Shown here: one piece after another, positions 1-5,012 of the stretch | Layout: each line of letters starts with the position of its first letter | Position numbering within the stretch: the stretch's first letter is position 1 | Assembly (NCBI GenBank): GCA_964614855.1 | Contig: CAZTMX010000221.1 | Span: 1 to 5,012, forward strand | Reading direction: 5' to 3' | DNA from: CAWJHE01 sp964614855 | GTDB lineage: Bacteria > Chloroflexota > Anaerolineae > Anaerolineales > UBA4823 | DNA: 5,012 bases | Program-made: the position numbers and the translations under genes | Notes under the pieces: model-generated | Told to the model about the DNA's origin: nothing | Database searches by the model: none | What the model saw: only the letters and a program-made list of their open reading frames with translations

Positions 1-1328
1 GGCCGTACCACCGGGCAATCCAAAATGTCCGCCTGGAATTGCATCAACAGTTCGTTATATACCATCCCGCCGTCCACACGCAGCGATTTTAGATGGACAC
101 CGGAGTCTTTTTCCATGGCGTCCAATACCTCACGCGTTTGAAAGGCAGTGGCTTCCAGGACAGCGCGCGCCAGGTGCCCTTTGTTGATATAGCGGGTCAG
201 CCCAACGATGACGCCGCGGGCATCGCTGCGCCAGTAAGGGGCGAACAACCCCGAGAAGGCTGGGACGAAATAAATGCCGCCGCTATCCTCCACCGAGGCA
301 GCCAGGGTTTCCACATCGGTCGACTTTTGGATCAAACCCAGGTTATCGCGCAGCCACTGTACCAGTGCACCGGTGATGGCGATGGATCCCTCCAGCGCAT
401 ACACCGCCGGCTGATCGGCAAAGCGGTATGCCAACGTCGTTAGCAAGCCGGATTTCGATGCGACCGGGTTTTCGCCGGTATTGAGCAGCATAAAGCAGCC
501 GGTGCCGTAAGTATTCTTGGCTTCGCCAGGTATAAAACAGGTCTGCCCGAACAACGCAGCCTGTTGGTCGCCTAAATCGCCGCAGACAGGGATTTCAGCG
601 CCAAACGCACCAACGGCGCGAGTCAGCCCCCAGGTTTGCGGGTCGCTGGAGGGGACGATGCGCGGCAGCATCTGGTGCGGGATGCCCAGGATGTGCAAAA
701 TTTGCTCATCCCAGTCCAGGCTGTGCAGGTTCATCAGCAGCGTGCGGCTGGCGTTGGTCACATCGGTGGCCAGCGTGCCGCCGTTTACGCCGCCGGTTAA
801 CTGCCAGATCAACCAGGTGTCGATATTGCCGAAAACCGCACGCCCGTCTTCGGCAGCCTGGCGTAGACCGGGGATATGCTCTAGCGCCCAGGCGATCTTT
901 GGACCGGAAAAATAGGTCGCCAACGGCAGGCCTGTTTGCGCACGAAAGCGGTCGATACCGCCTTCAGCTGCCAGGCGGTCGCAAAGGTCCTTGGTACGGG
1001 TGTCCTGCCAGACGATGGCGTTTGTATACGGAATGCCTGTCTGCCTGTCCCAGATCACCGTTGTTTCGCGCTGGTTGGTGATGCCCACGGCGGCGATGTG
1101 CCGGTTGACGTTCTCACCGGTTTGGGCGGATGCTTCTGCCAGCGCGCCGCGGATCACCTCCTGGGTGCGCTGCCAGATTTCCAATGGGTCGTGTTCTACC
1201 CAGCCTGGGGCTGGATAAACCTGCTGGTGCTCTTTCTGGTTGGCGCTGATGACCTGCCCCTGGTGATTAAAGATCATGCAGCGGGTGCTGGTGGTACCTT
1301 GATCGATTGCGGCAATATATTTGTGCAT
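1..1328 (-). CDS. glpK: Glycerol kinase, C-terminus cut by window edge
   Basis: This enzyme phosphorylates glycerol with ATP to sn-glycerol 3-phosphate in the cytoplasm, the entry step of glycerol catabolism. The window holds 442 codons from the ATG at 1328; family members are about 500 residues, so roughly 55-60 C-terminal residues lie outside. Visible landmarks are the phosphate-binding DQGTTS (9-14), the glycerol-contact residues R87, E88, W107 and Y139, a near-match to FGGY signature 1 (YFSGPKIAWALEH, 139-151), the catalytic-base region GDQQAALFGQ with D254, the nucleotide-loop TYGTG (273-277), and FGGY signature 2 (372-392). No stop interrupts the frame. A GGAGAG ribosome binding site (1336-1341) sits 7 nt before the ATG. 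The gene starts 17 nt after the MFS stop, which indicates an operon. The PTS-phosphorylated His motif of Firmicutes GlpK (HFYG) is absent, and the Arg of the E. coli fructose-1,6-bisphosphate site appears to be Glu246. Identification is very secure. Confidence 0.97.
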   Translation of the reverse strand, partial: MHKYIAAIDQGTTSTRCMIFNHQGQVISANQKEHQQVYPAPGWVEHDPLEIWQRTQEVIRGALAEASAQTGENVNRHIAAVGITNQRETTVIWDRQTGIPYTNAIVWQDTRTKDLCDRLAAEGGIDRFRAQTGLPLATYFSGPKIAWALEHIPGLRQAAEDGRAVFGNIDTWLIWQLTGGVNGGTLATDVTNASRTLLMNLHSLDWDEQILHILGIPHQMLPRIVPSSDPQTWGLTRAVGAFGAEIPVCGDLGDQQAALFGQTCFIPGEAKNTYGTGCFMLLNTGENPVASKSGLLTTLAYRFADQPAVYALEGSIAITGALVQWLRDNLGLIQKSTDVETLAASVEDSGGIYFVPAFSGLFAPYWRSDARGVIVGLTRYINKGHLARAVLEATAFQTREVLDAMEKDSGVHLKSLRVDGGMVYNELLMQFQADILDCPVVR

Positions 1329-1335
1329 GTTTGTG

Positions 1336-1341
1336 CTCTCC
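1336..1341 (-). promoter_or_regulatory. Ribosome binding site of glpK
   Basis: The minus strand reads GGAGAG followed by a 7-nt spacer and the ATG at 1328. It lies in the 17-nt gap after the MFS stop codon and fixes the glpK start. It also supports co-transcription, because the gap leaves no room for a separate promoter except inside the MFS gene. Confidence 0.8.
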
Positions 1342-1345
1342 GTGG

Positions 1346-2788
1346 CTATGCCTGGCGTTTTACACCAGCCAGGGCGATGACTGAAAACAGGAATAACCCA
1401 CCGTAAATGGCAAATAAGACGACATACCCCAACCCGGGTTGCGAGGGGACTTGTACGGTAAAATAATCTGCGATCGGACCGCCGATATAAGCGCCCACGG
1501 CACCGGCGCCGGCGCCAGCCAGGTTGGAGATGCCCAGGTAACGACCGGCTTCCTCTTTCGGTGCCAGCATGGTTCCCAAAGCCCAGTTGGCTGTGAAGAA
1601 CAAACCGGTGGCTGCGCCGACAATCACCCCGCCGATGTAGACCACGGTCATATTCGGCGCCAGAATCAAGACCAACACGCCCAAAGCCGCGGTCAACCCG
1701 GCGATCGCTACCAGAGGTTTGCGTCCAAATTTATCTGCCAGCCAGCCGCTGGGCACCGCCAGCACCAGGATAAATACCCCCACCAGCAGGATCAACTGGC
1801 TGGCTGGTTTGGCTGCTGCTTCACGCGCAAAACCCATGCGCCCTTGCAAAAAATAGATGGCAAAACTGGAGAGATTGGTGGAGCCAACCAGGTATGCCAA
1901 CCGGTTGATCACCCACCAGGTGAAGGAGGGGTTCTCTTTGGCATCCTTGCCGATGCTCAGAAAGACGCTCATATACACGCCAATCGCAACTGCGACCAGC
2001 ATGGCTGCAAACCCCAACAACCCCATGCCCACCAACTGGTTCGAGAGAGATGTGTTCACCAATAAAGCACCCAGCGCACGCACCAGCCAGCCCATGCCCA
2101 GGATCACCACAGTGAACAAGGCGGTCATCAGACCCAGACGGATGATCGGCGCCCAATCCAGGGGCGGTTGTTTTCCCTCCAGACGTTTCTCCGGCACGGT
2201 CATGGTGACCAGCATGGTGAGGAAGAGGATCCCCATCGCTGTGGCTAATGCAGTCCACATCTGCCCGGTGGAGATCATGCGCCCGATGGTGAAAGAAACC
2301 AGGATCACCGGGATAGGGACTTCGAACAGTGCCTTGACGCCAGAGAAGAAACCGCGCCTGTCCTCGGGGACCAGGTCTGGGATCAGCCCTTGTAAGGCGC
2401 CCTGACCGATATTTAAGGAGAGTTGCAGGAATATCAGCAGCACGAAAAGGGTCCAAAAACCATTTAGCCCTTCCAGCCCGGCGCTAAAACCGATCAGGGC
2501 AATAAAGACCAGGTCCAGCAGAGTGCCCGCAAGGATAAAGGGTCTGCGCCGCCCGAGCTTGTGGGTGCTGCGGTCAGATAACATGCCCATCAAAGCCTGC
2601 GCCAGCAGCGCTGCCATCAAGCTCCACAGGCGCAGGGTGCCGTAGTATGTACCCTGTTGGCTTTCACCGACAAAAGCCTGGACGAGCAAGGGTGCGACCA
2701 GCGGGGTCATGGTTTGGGCAATGACCATCAAACCGGTGTAATAAATATTAATGCTGATTGCGTCATACCACCGTAAAGGTCTGGACAT
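1346..2788 (-). CDS. MFS transporter, SLC45/GPH-like, linked to glpK
   Basis: This is a 480-residue polytopic inner-membrane permease of the major facilitator superfamily with about 12 hydrophobic segments. The N-terminal half carries motif A as GMLSDRSTHKLGRRRPF (68-84), and the C-terminal half repeats it as GWLADKFGRKPL (348-359). The element PDLVPEDRRGFFSG (137-150) and its counterpart APKEEAGRYLGISN (409-422) follow helix 4 and helix 10, as expected of the internal duplication. The overall look (RWYDAISIN near the start, RRRPFI in motif A) resembles SLC45/sucrose-symporter and GPH-type sugar carriers. An in-frame ATG exists 18 nt upstream at 2806, but the strong AGGGGAGGG ribosome site lies between the two, so the ATG at 2788 is chosen. 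glpK follows after 17 nt. I infer uptake of glycerol, a glycerol-containing compound or a sugar; the family alone does not give the substrate. Confidence 0.93.
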   Translation of the reverse strand: MSRPLRWYDAISINIYYTGLMVIAQTMTPLVAPLLVQAFVGESQQGTYYGTLRLWSLMAALLAQALMGMLSDRSTHKLGRRRPFILAGTLLDLVFIALIGFSAGLEGLNGFWTLFVLLIFLQLSLNIGQGALQGLIPDLVPEDRRGFFSGVKALFEVPIPVILVSFTIGRMISTGQMWTALATAMGILFLTMLVTMTVPEKRLEGKQPPLDWAPIIRLGLMTALFTVVILGMGWLVRALGALLVNTSLSNQLVGMGLLGFAAMLVAVAIGVYMSVFLSIGKDAKENPSFTWWVINRLAYLVGSTNLSSFAIYFLQGRMGFAREAAAKPASQLILLVGVFILVLAVPSGWLADKFGRKPLVAIAGLTAALGVLVLILAPNMTVVYIGGVIVGAATGLFFTANWALGTMLAPKEEAGRYLGISNLAGAGAGAVGAYIGGPIADYFTVQVPSQPGLGYVVLFAIYGGLFLFSVIALAGVKRQA

Positions 2789-2791
2789 ACT

Positions 2792-2800
2792 CCCTCCCCT
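2792..2800 (-). promoter_or_regulatory. Ribosome binding site that decides the MFS start
   Basis: The minus strand reads AGGGGAGGG directly before AGT and the ATG at 2788. The purine run is a strong anti-16S match with 4-6 nt spacing to that ATG. The alternative ATG at 2806 is preceded by an AT-rich stretch without any such motif, and choosing it would place the ribosome site inside the coding region. Confidence 0.8.
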
Positions 2801-2813
2801 GAACATTGAGTTT

Positions 2814-2824
2814 AATGAATCATT
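2814..2824. repeat. Small palindrome at the likely MFS-glpK transcription start
   Basis: AATGA and TCATT flank a single central base, making an 11-bp palindrome. It lies just downstream of the candidate -10 box, where a repressor site would block transcription. In such AT-rich sequence a palindrome this short can arise by chance, so operator function is speculative. Confidence 0.25.
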
Positions 2825-2829
2825 GACTT

Positions 2830-2857
2830 ATTTTATCCGCGTTTGTAAGGTTGCGAA
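2830..2857 (-). promoter_or_regulatory. Candidate sigma-70-type promoter of MFS-glpK
   Basis: On the minus strand, TTCGCA (2857-2852, 4 of 6 matches to the -35 consensus) is followed by a 16-nt spacer and TAAAAT (2835-2830, 5 of 6 matches to the -10 consensus). Transcription would begin near 2823, about 35 nt before the MFS ATG. The position is sensible, between the upstream terminator and the first gene of the unit. The -35 element is weak, so this is a candidate only; it was found by eye. Confidence 0.35.
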
Positions 2858-2880
2858 CAGCCTGTTTGTGAATTGAGCAT

Positions 2881-2915
2881 AAATTAAAAAACAACTCCCC
2901 ATTTTTGGGGAGTTG
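2881..2915 (-). terminator. Rho-independent terminator after the lipoprotein gene
   Basis: A perfect 9-bp stem pairs 2892-2900 (CAACTCCCC on the plus strand) with 2907-2915 (GGGGAGTTG) around a 6-nt loop. On the minus strand the stem is followed by TTTTTTAATTT (2891-2881). The T-run exists only on the minus side, so the terminator is directional. It ends the transcript of the lipoprotein gene, whose stop codon is about 54 nt upstream, and insulates the MFS-glpK unit. Confidence 0.9.
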
Positions 2916-2932
2916 GGGTCATGCTGGGTGAG

Positions 2933-2950
2933 GATGATTAACTAATCATC
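2933..2950. repeat. 8-bp inverted repeat with 2-nt centre
   Basis: GATGATTA and TAATCATC are exact reverse complements separated by AC. The element lies between the lipoprotein stop codon and its terminator. It might form a small 3'-UTR stem or be a protein-binding dyad. A 2-nt loop is too tight for the full hairpin, which makes a DNA-level site or a chance dyad more likely. No function is assigned. Confidence 0.5.
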
Positions 2951-2968
2951 ACAAGGGTTTTTGACCGC

Positions 2969-3640
2969 TCAGAGGCGTTTTTGGTGACTTTCAACGATCA
3001 CTGGAACGTTGATTTTGACCATCAAGGGTTGGGCGCTGTCTGAACCGACGCCGAAGAAGTTGCCGGCTTCATCCTGGAACATCCAGCTATTTTCGTAATA
3101 ATCTCCGCTATCCGGGGAGAAGAAGTCGATACGCAAATCCACGGTTTCTCCCGGAAGCACGTCGTGTGGGATGAGAATTTCTGACGGACCGCCCATCGGA
3201 TCGCCGCTAATAAACACCAGTTTATAGGATGTTGTCCAGGTGCATGTCCCCACGTTCTTCACCAGCCATATCTTAGCAAAGGACTTGCTGGCTTTGATGG
3301 ATGTGAAGTCGGAAATATTTAGATGTTTGATGAACTCCGCCTGGTTGGTGCAGCCAGAAGCAGCTAATGTCTCTACCACCACTGGGATAGGTGTCGGTGT
3401 GGGTTCGGGTGTGGAGGTTGGTGTTGGCTCATCGGTCGGGGTAGCTGTATCCTCCGGTTGTGACGCTGCTTCTGCAGGTGCAACAGCGTTGGGCTGAGAA
3501 AGATCGAGCACCGTCACTGCGGATGTGCTGGCAGGCGCGGGCACGCTGGTTGGCGGCTGGGTTGCAGCCGGGGTGCAACTGCTGAGCAGCATGAGGATCA
3601 ACATTAAGGATATAAAGGTTTGTTTGTATTTCTGAGACAT
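2969..3640 (-). CDS. Secreted lipoprotein with NBR1-type Ig-like domain
   Basis: This is a 223-residue predicted lipoprotein. A basic n-region (MSQKYKQ) precedes a hydrophobic core and a lipobox LSSC, giving Cys22 as the lipidated residue. Residues about 23-90 are a low-complexity Pro/Thr/Ala/Glu-rich tether with a TPTPIP-like run near its end. Residues about 95-215 match the NBR1 (next to BRCA1) Ig-like fold by pattern: a KIWLVKNVGTCTW core, a LVFISGD strand, LPGETVDLRIDFFSP, then a YYENSWMF strand and GNFFGVG. Three Trp (125, 135, 186) align with the four of the eukaryotic domain. Cys97 and Cys133 could form a disulfide. The protein probably sits on the outer face of the membrane; a role in binding or adhesion is only inferred. 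The ATG at 3640 is chosen because AAGGTG precedes it and it gives a normal signal peptide. An upstream in-frame ATG at 3685, with GGAG before it, would add 15 residues and cannot be excluded. Confidence 0.88.
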   Translation of the reverse strand: MSQKYKQTFISLMLILMLLSSCTPAATQPPTSVPAPASTSAVTVLDLSQPNAVAPAEAASQPEDTATPTDEPTPTSTPEPTPTPIPVVVETLAASGCTNQAEFIKHLNISDFTSIKASKSFAKIWLVKNVGTCTWTTSYKLVFISGDPMGGPSEILIPHDVLPGETVDLRIDFFSPDSGDYYENSWMFQDEAGNFFGVGSDSAQPLMVKINVPVIVESHQKRL

Positions 3641-3751
3641 TGGCACCTTCACAGTAATGCGGAATTTGTAACGCAACCAGACCATTTTACTCCAGACTGG
3701 CCTGGTGCGCCAGATATGAATGACCTCTTGTCTGAGTGAGGGGTGTGGGAT
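3641..3751. other. Gap between chrA and the lipoprotein gene
   Basis: This 111-nt stretch contains no convincing terminator or promoter. A 5-bp stem (CTGGC 3697-3701 with GCCAG 3709-3713) is not followed by a T-run on either strand. The lipoprotein gene may therefore be read in part from the chrA transcript, although a weak or non-canonical promoter could be missed by eye. The alternative lipoprotein start at 3685, with GGAG four bases before it, falls in this gap. Confidence 0.5.
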
Positions 3752-4924
3752 TCAGAACAAAATAATGGAGAGGAAAATGCCTGCCAACACCACCCACAGG
3801 ATATCCACTTTTTTGATCAAAGCGATCAAGGCTGCTGCCAGCAGTAAAAGATGAAGGAAATCCAACTGCATGTCCCCGGCAAAACGAAAGGTTGTGGCGA
3901 AAAGAAGACCCACAAATGAACACAAAATCCCCTGGATGATTTTCTGAAAGGATATTGAACCCCTAAGTTTTTCAAAATGCGGGGCAATCCCGATCCCCAG
4001 GCAAAAAGAGGGCAGGAAGATGCTGATCGTCGCCAGCAAGCTGCCCCAGAAACCGTAGACAAGATAGCCAATGAAAGTGGCGGTGATTACGATCGGCCCA
4101 GGGGTGATCTGACCTAAAGCAATGCCGTTGAGGAAGGTGGCGTTATCCACCCAGCCGCGCACATCAACCACTTCTTTCAACATCAGCGGGATGGAAGCAA
4201 ACCCACCCCCGAAGGCAAAGAGATCGATGCGTATAAAAAGCACAGCCAGGTCGAACCAATCCCTGTTGAGAAAAAAGAGCAGCAAGAGACCTGCTGCGAC
4301 TACAGCCAGGATCCAGATCAGCTGGCGTCCAGTAGAAAGGGTGTTTGTGTGCATGGTGTCTTGCTTTGGGGGGGTTTGGGATTGCAGGTTGAGAACCATT
4401 CCGCCTGCTGCAGCCGCCAGGATGACCCATATCGGGTGGACGTTTAGCCAAAATAAACCAGCCGCAACTCCAGCAAGCAGAAGGTGGCTCCAATGATGCA
4501 AAGTGGTCTTGCCGAAGGACAGGGTCGCATTTGCTACCAGCGCCACGATAATGGCCTGTAAACCAGAAAACACGGATATAACCACTGGAAGATTGGATGT
4601 GTAAGTATAAGCTGCTGCCAGCCCCAGCATCATCAGAAACGCAGGCAGACCAAAACCGATGAAGCTGACCGCCGCGCCGGTAACACCGCGAGTCTTCAAA
4701 CCCACAAAAGCCGTGGATTGGATGGCGGTGGCGCCGGGGATCATCTGGCACAAAGCCACACCTTGATTAAAGGTCTGTGTATCCAGCCAGCCCTTTTGCT
4801 CGACACTCAGCTTGCGGATGTAGGCAACCATGGACGGCCCGCCAAAGGCAGTCAATCCCAGACGTAAAAACGACCAGAACAATTCCAGCAAAGATGGTTT
4901 TGGGGAGGAGACAGGGCCAGTCAT
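3752..4924 (-). CDS. chrA: Chromate transporter, two-domain CHR family
   Basis: This complete 390-residue inner-membrane protein belongs to the long-chain CHR family, whose characterised members export chromate and give chromate resistance. It consists of two homologous CHR halves joined by a short hydrophilic linker (about 180-200). The first half has FLRLGLTAFGGPSMVAYIR (19-37) and CQMIPGATAIQSTAFVG (59-75). The second has LFAFGGGFASIPLMLKEVV (235-253) and GQITPGPIVITATFIGYL (271-288), followed by SIFLPSF. Length and motif order match the family. The first half has PGA where the second keeps the classical PGP; I recall PGA as common in one long-chain subgroup. No chrB regulator or other metal-resistance gene is visible, so the true substrate is uncertain. 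The ATG at 4924 lacks a Shine-Dalgarno sequence and follows the previous stop by 4 nt. The next gene begins 111 nt downstream with no clear terminator between. Confidence 0.93.
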   Translation of the reverse strand: MTGPVSSPKPSLLELFWSFLRLGLTAFGGPSMVAYIRKLSVEQKGWLDTQTFNQGVALCQMIPGATAIQSTAFVGLKTRGVTGAAVSFIGFGLPAFLMMLGLAAAYTYTSNLPVVISVFSGLQAIIVALVANATLSFGKTTLHHWSHLLLAGVAAGLFWLNVHPIWVILAAAAGGMVLNLQSQTPPKQDTMHTNTLSTGRQLIWILAVVAAGLLLLFFLNRDWFDLAVLFIRIDLFAFGGGFASIPLMLKEVVDVRGWVDNATFLNGIALGQITPGPIVITATFIGYLVYGFWGSLLATISIFLPSFCLGIGIAPHFEKLRGSISFQKIIQGILCSFVGLLFATTFRFAGDMQLDFLHLLLLAAALIALIKKVDILWVVLAGIFLSIILF

Positions 4925-4928
4925 GCGG

Positions 4929-5012
4929 TTAGTAATTGGTGGTTTGATCGATCAAGCCCTTTTCCCGGGCGCGGTGGTCGCAGTAGCGGAAGACGTATAC
5001 ACTGGCGAACCC
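4929..5012 (-). CDS. 3' end of an unrecognised gene, cut by window edge
   Basis: The last 27 codons and the TAA stop (4929-4931) of a minus-strand frame are present. The readable end contains VYVFRYCDHRAREKG and finishes in TTNY. Third codon positions are mostly C or G, as in the neighbouring genes, and the composition is rich in charged and aromatic residues, which favours real coding. A second open frame on the same strand ends in a TGA that overlaps the chrA start codon, but its Arg/Pro/Leu-heavy composition looks like a shadow. The fragment is too short to assign a family. Its stop lies 4 nt from the chrA ATG, suggesting a common operon. Confidence 0.6.
   Translation of the reverse strand, partial: GFASVYVFRYCDHRAREKGLIDQTTNY

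Noticed and set aside
93..1406. Several plus-strand open frames across 93-1406
   Set aside because: All are antisense to glpK, whose minus-strand frame is uninterrupted and carries the catalytic motifs; none has a credible ribosome site or recognisable domain.
1439..2065. Long plus-strand open frame (208 codons) antisense to the MFS gene
   Set aside because: It lies wholly inside a clearly coding minus-strand gene and its product is rich in Gln, His and Gly without family motifs. It is an antisense shadow produced by the codon bias of the MFS gene.
1821..2456. 211-codon minus-strand frame inside the MFS gene
   Set aside because: It is a shifted frame of the MFS gene. The MFS frame itself is intact with all motifs, so no frameshift or overlapping gene is needed.
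2881..2915. Reading the terminator hairpin as bidirectional
   Set aside because: The T-run is present only on the minus strand; on the plus strand the stem is followed by GGGTCATG, and no plus-strand gene is present to terminate.
3697..3713. Short stem CTGGC...GCCAG after chrA as a possible terminator
   Set aside because: The stem is only 5 bp and no T-run follows on either strand.
3687..3923. 78-codon minus-strand frame overlapping the end of chrA and the gap after it
   Set aside because: Most of it lies inside chrA in another frame, its product has no domain pattern, and no ribosome site was seen.
4164..4751. 195-codon minus-strand frame inside chrA
   Set aside because: It is an out-of-frame shadow of the two-domain transporter and is rich in Arg, Ser and Pro with no membrane pattern of its own.
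4944..4955. 12-bp perfect palindrome TTGATCGATCAA upstream of chrA
   Set aside because: It falls inside the end of the upstream coding frame (Leu-Ile-Asp-Gln) and is made of overlapping GATC units; there is no promoter nearby, so operator function is not supported.

Overview
The window is a compact bacterial chromosomal segment in which every supported gene is on the minus strand, so transcription runs from position 5012 towards position 1. No mobile element, CRISPR array, tRNA or rRNA was seen. The lipoprotein is the best clue to the organism. It has a Pro/Thr-rich spacer after the lipid anchor and then an NBR1-type Ig-like domain, an arrangement I associate with Chloroflexota, especially Anaerolineae. 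This lineage call is an inference from architecture and not from a marker gene.

In order of transcription: (1) 5012-4929, the last 27 codons of an unrecognised gene. (2) 4924-3752, a complete two-domain chromate transporter (ChrA/CHR family). Its ATG has no visible Shine-Dalgarno sequence and lies 4 nt after the previous stop, so translational coupling is likely. (3) 3640-2969, a secreted lipoprotein with an NBR1-like Ig domain, followed by a strong intrinsic terminator at 2915-2881. (4) 2788-1346, a 12-helix major facilitator transporter of the SLC45/GPH-like type. (5) 1328 to the window edge, glycerol kinase GlpK, which lacks its C-terminal part only because the window ends.

The terminator separates the lipoprotein unit from a second unit made of the MFS transporter and glpK. 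These two genes are 17 nt apart and each has a good ribosome binding site, so they are very probably one operon. A candidate promoter lies between the terminator and the MFS start. The simplest reading is a small uptake-and-phosphorylation module in which an MFS permease stands where the glycerol channel GlpF often sits. The substrate cannot be proved from sequence alone. The GlpK active-site residues are intact, but two known allosteric control points of the family are substituted.

Overall this looks like ordinary chromosomal sequence. The points most worth a second look are the MFS-glpK pairing, the apparent loss of classical GlpK control residues, and the NBR1-type domain in a bacterial lipoprotein. 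I found no evidence for a new multi-gene system.
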